Shown here piece by piece: positions 23,417-30,495 of a stretch of 33,000 bases of DNA. Every line of letters starts with the position of its first letter. The stretch's first letter is position 1. The stretch lies in NCBI GenBank assembly GCA_005884665.1, contig VBAT01000049.1, forward strand, positions 8,253-41,252, read 5' to 3'. Position numbers and translations under genes: made by a program. The notes beneath the pieces were generated by a model, which ran no database searches, was not told where the DNA came from, and saw only the letters and a program-made list of their open reading frames with translations. This DNA comes from Bacteroidota bacterium. GTDB taxonomy: Bacteria > Bacteroidota > Bacteroidia > Chitinophagales > Chitinophagaceae.

Positions 23417-23526
23417 AGTCACACAAGTCATTAATGTCAAATAGGTCATACCAGGCATCTCTTTCTGGCCGATGTGACGTTTGTGACTCATGTGACTTAT
23501 ATGACTCATATGACTTAAATGACTCC
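23417..23526. repeat. 9-bp tandem repeats in two opposed arms, ending at the ABC-F start codon
   Basis: Left arm: four 9-bp units of form NGTCAnnnn (23417-23452: AGTCACACA, AGTCATTAA, TGTCAAATA, GGTCATACC). Right arm: six 9-bp units of form nRTGACnnn, N mainly T (23473-23526: TGTGACGTT, TGTGACTCA, TGTGACTTA, TATGACTCA, TATGACTTA, AATGACTCC). The GTCA of the left arm is the complement of the TGAC of the right arm, so the RNA can fold as a ladder-like hairpin with a loop of 20 bases. The right arm ends two bases before the ATG at 23529. The unit length, inversion and lack of spacers rule out a CRISPR array. Confidence 0.75.
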
Positions 23527-23528
23527 AG

Positions 23529-24005
23529 ATGTTAGCAGGCTTACAGAACGTAACATTCGAATTTGGCGCGAGGGTAATCGTGGAAGATGCCACCTGGCAC
23601 ATCCAACCCGGTGAACGCATTGGGCTGATCGGCTACAATGGTACGGGCAAATCCACCTTATTGAAATTACTGGTTGGTGAATACATGCCTTCCGCTGGCA
23701 CGGTTGAGCGTAGCCGCAGCACCACTATCGGTTATCTTCACCAGGACCTTCTCAGCTTCGATACCCAGGACTCCATTTTACAGGTAGCGCTGGGTGCTTT
23801 TGAAAAAGTGCTGGAACTCGAAAAAGAAATTGAAGAGCTAGGTAAGGAATTGGAAAGGACGGGCGACGAAAAAACACTGCACGATAAAAAACATTGCATG
23901 ATTATTCGGACAAACTCCACGAGCTGGAAACACTTGGCGGGTACAATATCCATCACAGGACGGAAGAAGTGCTGCAGGGCCTGGGATTTGCGAACGCGGA
24001 CCTGA
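23529..24005 (+). CDS. ABC-F ATPase, N-terminal fragment (frameshifted)
   Basis: The first part of an ABC-F family protein (two ABC domains, no membrane part), which acts on ribosomes in translation or antibiotic protection. The ATG at 23529 gives the family start MLAGLQNVTFEFGARVIVEDATW and domain 1's Walker A GYNGTGKST (about residues 37-45). Reading stays normal through ELERTGDEKTLHD and then leaves the frame, at a 17-bp tandem duplication (23869-23902); the remaining residues to 24005 are shadow coding. Joining this part to the next frame without the extra copy gives a complete protein of about 663 residues. A -1 shift would be needed to read through the present sequence. It should be annotated as one broken gene with the fragment at 23894-25537. 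Confidence 0.85.
   Translation: MLAGLQNVTFEFGARVIVEDATWHIQPGERIGLIGYNGTGKSTLLKLLVGEYMPSAGTVERSRSTTIGYLHQDLLSFDTQDSILQVALGAFEKVLELEKEIEELGKELERTGDEKTLHDKKHCMIIRTNSTSWKHLAGTISITGRKKCCRAWDLRTRT
23869..23902 (+). repeat. 17-bp tandem duplication that breaks the ABC-F gene
   Basis: Unit 1 AAAAAACACTGCACGAT (23869-23885) is followed by unit 2 AAAAAACATTGCATGAT (23886-23902). They differ at two bases, both C to T. In the frame each copy would need, both code K-T-L-H-D, so the differences are synonymous. Deleting either copy restores ...GDEKTLHDYSDKLHELE. Confidence 0.9.
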
Positions 24006-25537
24006 AAAGACCCTACAAAGAATTCAGTGGAGGCTGGCGCATGCGTGTATTGCTGGCAAAGATGATCCTGCAACAGCCTGACCTGCTCCTGCTGGATGAA
24101 CCTACCAATCACCTCGATCTTCCCTCTATCGAATGGCTGGAAAAATATTTATTGCACTACCAGGGCTCTGTCGTGATCGTCAGCCATGACAAATATTTCC
24201 TAAACAGAATGGTCACCAAGATCGTCGAAGTGTACCAGCAGCAGTTGCATATCTATAACGGCAACTTTGATTATTATGAGAAAGAGAAAGCGATAAGGAT
24301 CGAATTGCAGCAAAAAGCTTTCGAGAACCAGCAGGACTATATCCGCCAACAGGAACGCCTGATCGATCGCTTTAGGGCCAAGGCCAGTAAAGCTGCCATG
24401 GCGCAAAGCCTGATCAAGAAGCTGGATAAATTGGAGCGGATCGAGGATTCCGAACTGGAAAGACCAAACATGCGTATCAATTTCCGGGTAGACAAAACGC
24501 CGGGAAGAGTGTTGGTCGAATTAAAAGATGTCTCCAAGTCTTTTGGCGATAACGTGATCATCGAACATGGTTCAGCCGAGATAGACCGCGGAGATAAAAT
24601 TGCGCTAATCGGTGCCAACGGAAAAGGAAAATCCACCCTGCTTCGCGTGATTGCTGGTGTCGAAACTTTTAACGGAGAAAGAAAATGGGGTCATAACGTG
24701 GAAGAAAGCTTTTATGCCCAACATCAATTGGAGGCTTTGAATCTCAACAATACAATTTTGGATGAGATGAAAGAATGCGGGAGCCAGATGACCGAGCTCG
24801 AGTTGCGGTCTTTACTGGGTTGCTTTCTTTTCAGTGGTGATGACTCTGACAAGACCATCAGGATATTAAGTGGGGGCGAAAAAGCAAGGGTAGCGCTGGC
24901 AAAGACCATCATCAGCAAAGCCAATTTTTTAATGCTCGATGAGCCGACCAACCACCTCGACATGCATAGCTGTGACCTGCTGATAGAAGCTTTGAATAAA
25001 TATGAAGGCACTATCATCCTGGTAAGCCATGACCGTTATTTTGTTTCCAAAACCGCTAATAAGATCTGGGAGATTGTAGATCATGAAATAAAAGAATTCA
25101 AGGGCGGTTACGAAGAATATGTTGCATGGAAAGAGAGAATGGCAAGAGCTCAGAAATCCGAAGCCGTAACTTCACAGAAGTCTGAAAGTAAAAAGTTAGA
25201 AAAAAATACGAAACCCGAGAAAAGCGACTCCAAAGTGAGTTTGAACAAACCAACAGCGGTAACTGTGCAGCACGGTTCAGGGCCTATCAACAAGGAGGTC
25301 AAGAAAGAACTGCAGAGGCAGCAAAAGATATTTCAGCAACTCGAAGAAAAGATCGCGGCCCTGAACAGGCAGAAAAAAGAGTTGGAAGCTTCATTGATTG
25401 ACCCTTCGACTTATTCTGATAAAGCGAAGTTTCTGCAGGCGGAGACAGCATTTAAAAAGGCAGAACAGGAACTCGGATTATTGAACCGCCAATATGAAGA
25501 AGTATTTGAAAAGATCATGAAGTTAGAAAATCAGTAA
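23894..25537 (+). CDS. ABC-F ATPase, C-terminal part (frameshifted)
   Basis: The rest of the ABC-F protein. The first domain's signature FSGGWRMR and Walker B LLLLDEPTNHLD follow, then the ABC-F linker and a full second domain: Walker A GANGKGKST, signature LSGGEKARV, Walker B FLMLDEPTNHLD and the switch His in LVSHDRYFV. The tail is a charged linker and coiled coil (about the last 90 residues, KKELQRQQKIFQQLEEKIAALNRQKKELE), as in Uup-like members. The frame opens after a TAA at 23885-23887, and its first usable codon is a TTG at 23894, so independent translation is doubtful. A whole product needs a -1 shift in the duplicated A6 tract. Subtype (Uup, EttA or another group) is not certain. Confidence 0.9.
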   Translation: MHDYSDKLHELETLGGYNIHHRTEEVLQGLGFANADLKRPYKEFSGGWRMRVLLAKMILQQPDLLLLDEPTNHLDLPSIEWLEKYLLHYQGSVVIVSHDKYFLNRMVTKIVEVYQQQLHIYNGNFDYYEKEKAIRIELQQKAFENQQDYIRQQERLIDRFRAKASKAAMAQSLIKKLDKLERIEDSELERPNMRINFRVDKTPGRVLVELKDVSKSFGDNVIIEHGSAEIDRGDKIALIGANGKGKSTLLRVIAGVETFNGERKWGHNVEESFYAQHQLEALNLNNTILDEMKECGSQMTELELRSLLGCFLFSGDDSDKTIRILSGGEKARVALAKTIISKANFLMLDEPTNHLDMHSCDLLIEALNKYEGTIILVSHDRYFVSKTANKIWEIVDHEIKEFKGGYEEYVAWKERMARAQKSEAVTSQKSESKKLEKNTKPEKSDSKVSLNKPTAVTVQHGSGPINKEVKKELQRQQKIFQQLEEKIAALNRQKKELEASLIDPSTYSDKAKFLQAETAFKKAEQELGLLNRQYEEVFEKIMKLENQ

Positions 25538-25538
25538 T

Positions 25539-25569
25539 CGCTATGGTTAGTGTGACACTAACCATAGCG
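25539..25569. terminator. Perfect 15-bp hairpin between convergent genes
   Basis: CGCTATGGTTAGTGT (25539-25553) and its exact reverse complement (25555-25569) flank a single G. It begins two bases after the ABC-F stop and lies 26 bases from the stop of the ureohydrolase on the other strand. It lacks U-tracts on both sides, so it probably serves as a two-way barrier or 3'-end stabiliser. Confidence 0.6.
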
Positions 25570-25594
25570 GCTCTATAATATTCTCCTGGAACGA

Positions 25595-26695
25595 TCAGCC
25601 ATTCATTGCCTTTACAAAATCGCTTACCAGGTAACTGATCAGTTTGCCACTGGTAGCATCTGTGCGGCCGTCGGATAACCTGGTGGCCCCTTCACAAATA
25701 TGTAGGTAGGCGGGTTTGATAACAGCTGCAGCAAAAGAAACAAATTGCCGGGCGTGGACAGGTTGAATACCGACAGGAGTCATGGCACTGCTCAGCGTGT
25801 TCTGGACGCCATCCAGGTCAATATCCAAACCTGTTAATGTATCTTCCGTAAATTCAGTAGCATGCGCGATGGATTGCCGAAACGTTCTTTTTTCATGAAT
25901 AAAAATATCTTCAAACGTGATGCAGTCAATGAACGGGTTGTTGACTATATCCACCCAGACATTTTGCTGAATATAATTTTCATGTAAACCGATCACGCAA
26001 TATTTCTGGAGATAACCATCCTCTTCAGCATAACGGAAAGCATTACCACTATGTCTTCCTTCCATGGCGCGGTAATCAGCATGAGCATCCAGGTTGATAC
26101 AATTCACCTGGGCCAGCGGCGTCACCCCTGCCTTATGCCATCCCTTGGCTGTTCCTTTGATAAGCGGGTAAGAGTTATTATGCCCGCCTCCGATTACGAC
26201 CGGTATTTTTTTATTCTCGGCGATCATTTTCATTAATCGCTCTACTTCTTCGTCTATCGTGTTCACAGCGTGACGGTAAGCTTCTATCTTTTCTTCTTCC
26301 CCTTTTGCCGTGGTGTCGATCAAATACTGTATGTCACCGAAATCGAAATGACCCAGCAGGAGGATTTCGGCTCCGTCGAGAAAATCATTGCTTTGAACAT
26401 TCAGAAAACTTTGAAGAAACGGGATCCATAACGTGTCGGCACCACCCAGGCCATAGTTCCCTTTGGCACCAAGGTCTTCAGGAACTCCTACCAGCACAAA
26501 TTTCGCGGTCGTTGAAGCAAGCGATTTTTCAATCTCATTATTATCTATCAATACCTGCATTCTTTCTCCCAGCTTGGTCTCAAAACGGCGTAGCCGGGTC
26601 AGCGACAATATGTCCTGCTTGTTATAGGTCTTCAGGTGGCTAATTGTCCTCGCCTTCTGTTCGGCTGGTTGAATTTTAGCTTCTAAGTTTTCCAT
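25595..26695 (-). CDS. Ureohydrolase (arginase) family, probably formimidoylglutamase-like
   Basis: A 366-residue Mn-dependent hydrolase of the arginase/agmatinase/formimidoylglutamase fold. Metal-binding motifs are in order: GGGHNNSY (about residue 170, His ligand kept), NLDAHADYR, and GLDIDLDGVQNT near the end with two Asp ligands. The first motif reads GGGH rather than the GGDH of arginase and agmatinase, which resembles HutG-type formimidoylglutamase. A 75-residue N-terminal extension before the core is unusual. It is 189 bases downstream of ftcD, whose substrate is also formiminoglutamate, so the context supports histidine catabolism. Agmatinase is an alternative because an arginine decarboxylase lies in the window, but 15 kb away on the same strand. 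Substrate is not proven. Confidence 0.8.
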   Translation of the reverse strand: MENLEAKIQPAEQKARTISHLKTYNKQDILSLTRLRRFETKLGERMQVLIDNNEIEKSLASTTAKFVLVGVPEDLGAKGNYGLGGADTLWIPFLQSFLNVQSNDFLDGAEILLLGHFDFGDIQYLIDTTAKGEEEKIEAYRHAVNTIDEEVERLMKMIAENKKIPVVIGGGHNNSYPLIKGTAKGWHKAGVTPLAQVNCINLDAHADYRAMEGRHSGNAFRYAEEDGYLQKYCVIGLHENYIQQNVWVDIVNNPFIDCITFEDIFIHEKRTFRQSIAHATEFTEDTLTGLDIDLDGVQNTLSSAMTPVGIQPVHARQFVSFAAAVIKPAYLHICEGATRLSDGRTDATSGKLISYLVSDFVKAMNG

Positions 26696-26812
26696 GATAA
26701 AATTTATTCTTGACTAAAGCTATGTCATTATTTTATTCCAACCGCATCAATATATTCTTAAAATCTTCCCGCCTCTTCCATGGTATTTTCTTAGATCCGA
26801 AATCCAAAATAG

Positions 26813-26862
26813 CGAAATCCGAAAATAAAATTGATAGGCTGTTACCATTATTTCGGATTTCG
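26813..26862. repeat. Intergenic inverted repeat, CGAAATCCGAAA arms (copy B)
   Basis: CGAAATCCGAAA (26813-26824) and its exact complement TTTCGGATTTCG (26851-26862) form a 12-bp stem with a 26-base loop. It lies between ftcD and the ureohydrolase gene. Similar CGAAATTCGAA arms occur at 22468-22551. Confidence 0.6.
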
Positions 26863-26884
26863 TAATTAAAAAATTCGGGTTTCC

Positions 26885-28492
26885 TCAGGTGGCTATTTTT
26901 TCATTGACGATTTTTACAATCTCTGCTTCCATAGCAACCGCATTGTTCTCGATCTCCTTCCCTCTTGAAATAATATCCTGAACAAAACTTTTATCATCGT
27001 ATCCCGAAGCATTGATGCGCACATTCATGAACGCACCCATTACCGCGCTTCTTGCACACAAAGCCCCTACCCCAACGTCGGAAACGGAGTTGGGATTACC
27101 AGTCTCAGCCATTGCCTTTATTATCTCCATGCTATTGTAAGAGGCCTGCATTACTTTGAATGGAATCTCGATGGCATTCCGGGTGGCATTCTGTATAGCT
27201 TGTTTACGTACTGACTTTTCCTGTTCCGTGCCTTTGGGAAGCCCCATTGCATGCATGATCTGGTTGAATGCTTTGGTGTCGGCGTCTACCAGTTTCAACA
27301 GTTCATCCTTGTATTGCTGGCCGGCCTCCGCCCATTTACTGAATTCTTCCCATCGTTCATCCCATCCTTTTTTATGCGAGGAAAGGTTAGCTACCATCGC
27401 CGCCAGCGAAACACCCAATGATCCAACATAGGCGGCTATCGAACCGCCACCTGGCGCCGGGCTTTCACTGGCGGTTTCATCGGCAAATTCGTTCAATTTC
27501 ATATTCACCAGTTTACTATCTGCCTGCGATCGCAACCTGTATTCAATGATTTTCTCTTCCGGCTTAAAAGGATACAGTTCATCCAATCCCATTGATTTCA
27601 CGGCAATCTTTGTCAATTCCCTTTCCGATACGCCCGTTGATCGTTTTTGCTTTCTTAAAAAATATTTACCTGCATCCAGCATGGACTTCAGGGGTATCAG
27701 TCCCACCAGTTCGCTCCCGGTGACCCGTATCCCCCGCGTTTCTGCTTTCCTGCAAACTTCATCGAAAGCAATGTGGACAGGCGTTATATTGATATTGGTA
27801 AGATTGATGCTGATCTGAGCTATCCCGTACTCCTCGATATACCAACCAATCGCTTTCACGGATTTTAAACTGCCTGGCACTGTTTTTTCCACCTCATTTT
27901 CATCCTTAATTTTTCTTCCTGCTTCGCGTACGTCAAAAGCGATAGCGTTAGCTCTTCTTGTTGAAGTTGTATTGAGATTAACGTTGTAGGCTACCAGGAA
28001 ATCCCTGGCGCCGACCACGGTGCCGCCGCGTTTAGGATCAAATTCAGCGGGACCAAAATCAGGTTGCCATTGTGGTTCTTTAATTTTTTTGAAAAAACCT
28101 TCATACTCGCCGGCTCTTATCACTGACAGGTTGTTTCGGCTTTTATCAGGTTGCGCCGCTTCGTACAAGTAGACGGGAAGTTTTAATTCATCGCCGACCC
28201 GCTTGGCTAATTGTTGCGCATAAGCCGCGGTTTCTTCCATTGATATATCAGCGATCGGTATTAATGGGCAAACATCGGTGGCGCCCATCCTGGGATGAGC
28301 TCCTTTATGCCTGCTCATGTCGATTAATTCACCCGCCTTCTTTATCGCTAAAAATGCAGCGTCAACCACGGCCTTTGGTTCTCCAACAAATGTAACCACG
28401 GTCCGGTTTGTAGCTTTGCCAGGGTCGACGTTCAATAACCTTACACCCTCAACTGATTCGATCTGGTCCGTTATCTGTTTGATGATATTCAT
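26885..28492 (-). CDS. ftcD: Bifunctional glutamate formimidoyltransferase/formimidoyl-THF cyclodeaminase
   Basis: A 535-residue bifunctional enzyme of histidine degradation. The N-terminal half (about residues 1-330) moves the formimino group of formiminoglutamate to tetrahydrofolate; DMSRHKGAHPRMGATDVCPLIPI and RAGEYEGFFKK are typical, with His in the KGAHPR loop. The C-terminal half (about 345-535) releases ammonia to give 5,10-methenyl-THF and has the cyclodeaminase features NEFADETASESPAPGGGSIAAYVG and the Ala/Asp-rich helices that end the protein. The two domains are fused without a break. In the pathway it uses the same substrate as the putative formimidoylglutamase next door, which is downstream on the same strand. 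Other histidine genes (hutH, hutU, hutI) are not in the window. Confidence 0.95.
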   Translation of the reverse strand: MNIIKQITDQIESVEGVRLLNVDPGKATNRTVVTFVGEPKAVVDAAFLAIKKAGELIDMSRHKGAHPRMGATDVCPLIPIADISMEETAAYAQQLAKRVGDELKLPVYLYEAAQPDKSRNNLSVIRAGEYEGFFKKIKEPQWQPDFGPAEFDPKRGGTVVGARDFLVAYNVNLNTTSTRRANAIAFDVREAGRKIKDENEVEKTVPGSLKSVKAIGWYIEEYGIAQISINLTNINITPVHIAFDEVCRKAETRGIRVTGSELVGLIPLKSMLDAGKYFLRKQKRSTGVSERELTKIAVKSMGLDELYPFKPEEKIIEYRLRSQADSKLVNMKLNEFADETASESPAPGGGSIAAYVGSLGVSLAAMVANLSSHKKGWDERWEEFSKWAEAGQQYKDELLKLVDADTKAFNQIMHAMGLPKGTEQEKSVRKQAIQNATRNAIEIPFKVMQASYNSMEIIKAMAETGNPNSVSDVGVGALCARSAVMGAFMNVRINASGYDDKSFVQDIISRGKEIENNAVAMEAEIVKIVNEKIAT

Positions 28493-28578
28493 TCAATTAG
28501 CTGCTGCATGTCTATTTAGTTTAACTGATTCAAATATGAATCGAGCCGCTAAGATATTGTTTGCGCTGTAATTCTGGT

Positions 28579-28641
28579 GTCGGATGCCAGGTGTCAGGTG
28601 CCGGACTTAAGATTTAAAACTTAAAATCTGCAGGCAGGCTT
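28579..28641. repeat. Degenerate TCGG..CAGGT / GCAGGC element upstream of the barrel gene
   Basis: TCGGATGCCAGGTGTCAGGT is followed by AT-rich TTTAAAACTTAAAA and TGCAGGCAGGCT. A similar order of motifs (TCGGTTGTCAGGTATC, TTTTACTTAAAACTTTT, TGCAGGCTGCC) occurs at 29414-29475 after the gene. The two pieces flank the 28696 gene. Similarity is partial and was read by eye. Confidence 0.4.
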
Positions 28642-28695
28642 ACAACTTTTTTATAAATTAGCGATGGAAATTCCATTAAACCCAAACAACTGTCT

Positions 28696-29400
28696 ATGTC
28701 AATTCACAAACTGGTTTTCATCTCCACTATTCTTATCGTTTGCAATTCTTTTGTTTCGGCCAATGATTCTCTTCCCTGGAAAAAAAATATTGTCTACTCG
28801 TTGAATGCCGGTTATACCATTAATACCGTCTATGGTTCGATGCATGACAAGGACCAGAAAGAAAACTACCAGGCAGGTCTTGGTGAGATTAAAATGACCA
28901 ACAAAGGAGGCATATCAATCAATTTCCGAATAGCCCGCCGAATCTCAGATGCGGCTTATTTCAAAACAGGGGTCAGCTTCTTATATCGCCAGGTCAATCC
29001 GCAAGACAATACAATTAATGTATACCGCGATGAATTAAGTACAGGTTATCTGTCCTTTCCACTTCTCGCAGGTGTTAAGGCATCCCCGGGTAATGGACCG
29101 TTCGGCTTTTTCCTGGAATTTGGGCCTTTATTTAATGTCAGGCTCTTCGATAATTCCATGATCGGCCCCGACAGGAGCGATTTCAAAACTCATTTGGCAT
29201 CCGTCAGCCTTTGCCCCGCTGGAGGGATAAGCTGCTCATTCCCCCATTCTACACTAATGCTGCAGTATACATTGGTGTACGATGTTACCAATGCCTATAC
29301 TGAATACCTGTACTGGACTTCATCGGAACCGAGGAAGCCATTCTCCTATAAATACAAAACTCATTGTTTTTCTTTTGGCTTTCAATGGCACCCGTTTTGA
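28696..29400 (+). CDS. Outer-membrane beta-barrel protein
   Basis: A 234-residue protein with a signal peptide (MSIHKLVFISTILIVCNSFVSA) and a series of short alternating strands with turns. YSLNAGYTINTVYGS opens the barrel, and FKTGVSFLYRQVNPQ, YLSFPLLAGVKASPGNGPFGFFLEFGPLFNV and LMLQYTLVYDVTNAY are barrel strands. It ends in FGFQWHPF with a terminal aromatic residue, the usual C-terminal signal of outer-membrane barrels. This is the pattern of the small outer-membrane barrel families (PF13568 type) common in Bacteroidota. Cargo or function is unknown. It diverges from ftcD, with 203 bases between the starts. Confidence 0.85.
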   Translation: MSIHKLVFISTILIVCNSFVSANDSLPWKKNIVYSLNAGYTINTVYGSMHDKDQKENYQAGLGEIKMTNKGGISINFRIARRISDAAYFKTGVSFLYRQVNPQDNTINVYRDELSTGYLSFPLLAGVKASPGNGPFGFFLEFGPLFNVRLFDNSMIGPDRSDFKTHLASVSLCPAGGISCSFPHSTLMLQYTLVYDVTNAYTEYLYWTSSEPRKPFSYKYKTHCFSFGFQWHPF

Positions 29401-29401
29401 C

Positions 29402-29546
29402 AGAGCAAGGTGTCGGTTGTCAGGTATCGGCTATTCGAATGTTTTACTTAAAACTTTTCACTTTTGCAGGCTGCCGGTTGGAAATTTTCCAATGCCGATG
29501 GGAAAAGCGTTTCAAGAATCGCATTTGACTGATTATACCTTGCTCT
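29402..29546. repeat. 10-bp perfect inverted ends around a 125-base spacer
   Basis: AGAGCAAGGT (29402-29411) and ACCTTGCTCT (29537-29546) are exact inverted copies, starting two bases after the stop of the barrel gene. A piece of this size with short inverted ends looks like a MITE-like insertion, but no target-site duplication is seen and chance pairing of this length is not very rare. Confidence 0.35.
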
Positions 29547-29616
29547 TGCAAACGCCGCAAGATCTACTGCTGGATCTGCCGGCATCCTTAATCATTAATC
29601 ATCGAAAACCTTTTTT

Positions 29617-30312
29617 ATGGAAAAAAACGGATCCAACAACAATCCGCGGCGTCAATTCCTGGGCGCAATCGCCAGCGGGGCAGCTGCTCTCGGTTTATCG
29701 TCTGTCATTTCTCCACTTTCAGCACACGCAAAAACAAATTTTTCACACGGCAATGGTGATCCTGAACAATGGTTTAACCAGGTAAAGGGCAAGCACCGTA
29801 TTGTATTTGACGTGCCTCATCCCAACGATATCTTTCCTTTTGCATGGCCCCGGATATTCCTGGCTACGAATGCAGCGACCGGTACGGCAGAAAAAGATTG
29901 CAGTATTGTCGTGGTGTTGCGACATACAGCCGTCGCATATGCCATGGAAGACCGGTTATGGTCCAAATACAAATTTGGGGAAACATTCAAAGCAGATGAC
30001 CCCAAAACAAAAAAACCGGCTACCCGTAATCCTTTCTGGAAGCCCGCGCAGGGGGATTTTAATATTCCCGGTGTAGGTGTTGTACCCATTGGCATTAATG
30101 AACTCCAGGATAGCGGCGTGTTGTTCTGTGTATGCGACATGGCACTTACAGTTTATAGTGCCGCCATAGCGCAAGCGATGAACCTGGATGCAGCCGAGGT
30201 AAAAAAGGATTGGATCAGCGGAATTCTTCCGAACGTTCAAATAATGCCAGCCGGTATCTGGGCCATTAACCGCGCCCAGGAACATGGCTGCACATATTGT
30301 TTTGCAGGATAA
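29617..30312 (+). CDS. Tat-exported DsrE-like protein
   Basis: A 231-residue protein with a twin-arginine signal: NPRRQFLGAIASGAAALGL (RR at residues 11-12) and a hydrophobic stretch ending SAHA. The mature domain resembles the DsrE/DsrF-like alpha/beta fold. KHRIVFDVPHPNDIFPFAWPRIFLATNAATGTAEKDCSIVVVLRHTAVAYAMEDRLW shows the first strand, the following helix and the second strand, and ends with GVLFCVCDMALTVYSAAIAQAM and IMPAGIWAINRAQEHGCTYCFAG. Such periplasmic DsrE-like proteins exist in Bacteroidota; the Cys residues (FCVC, CTYC) could carry sulfur or bind a metal, which is inference. Tat export suggests folding or cofactor loading before transport. It is followed by a long hairpin that serves as its terminator. 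Confidence 0.85.
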   Translation: MEKNGSNNNPRRQFLGAIASGAAALGLSSVISPLSAHAKTNFSHGNGDPEQWFNQVKGKHRIVFDVPHPNDIFPFAWPRIFLATNAATGTAEKDCSIVVVLRHTAVAYAMEDRLWSKYKFGETFKADDPKTKKPATRNPFWKPAQGDFNIPGVGVVPIGINELQDSGVLFCVCDMALTVYSAAIAQAMNLDAAEVKKDWISGILPNVQIMPAGIWAINRAQEHGCTYCFAG

Positions 30313-30335
30313 TTAGCAGTTGAGGTTTAATTGTT

Positions 30336-30391
30336 GCCACGTCTGCCTGAATGTATACTCGTCAACCATCGGTCATTCAGGCAGGCGTGGC
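30336..30391 (+). terminator. Large 18-bp hairpin after the DsrE-like gene
   Basis: GCCACGTCTGCCTGAATG (30336-30353) pairs with CATTCAGGCAGGCGTGGC (30374-30391) over 18 bp with one G-T pair and a 20-base loop, then ATTGTTTT. It is longer than a normal terminator stem and may derive from a repeat, since CAGGCAGGC also occurs at 28631-28639. Confidence 0.65.
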
Positions 30392-30495
30392 ATTGTTTTA
30401 AAAGCGAGTGATGATCACGGAGAGCAACCGGGCTTTTACAAAACGTGACACTACTTAAAAATCATTTCCACGAATCATAATAACTTCGGGAAGCT

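Noticed and set aside
23417..23526. Tandem array as a CRISPR
   Set aside because: Units are 9 bp, degenerate and without spacers, and the two arms are inverted. There is no cas gene in the window.
23886..23892. Programmed -1 frameshift at A6C in the ABC-F gene
   Set aside because: The heptamer AAAAAAC is not in the X-XXY-YYZ phase for the first frame, and no following stem was found. The 17-bp duplication explains the frame change more simply.
29282..29785. Plus-strand open frame of 167 codons across the barrel gene end and the DsrE start
   Set aside because: It is out of frame with two well-supported genes and spans the repeat-rich gap; no domain was recognised.
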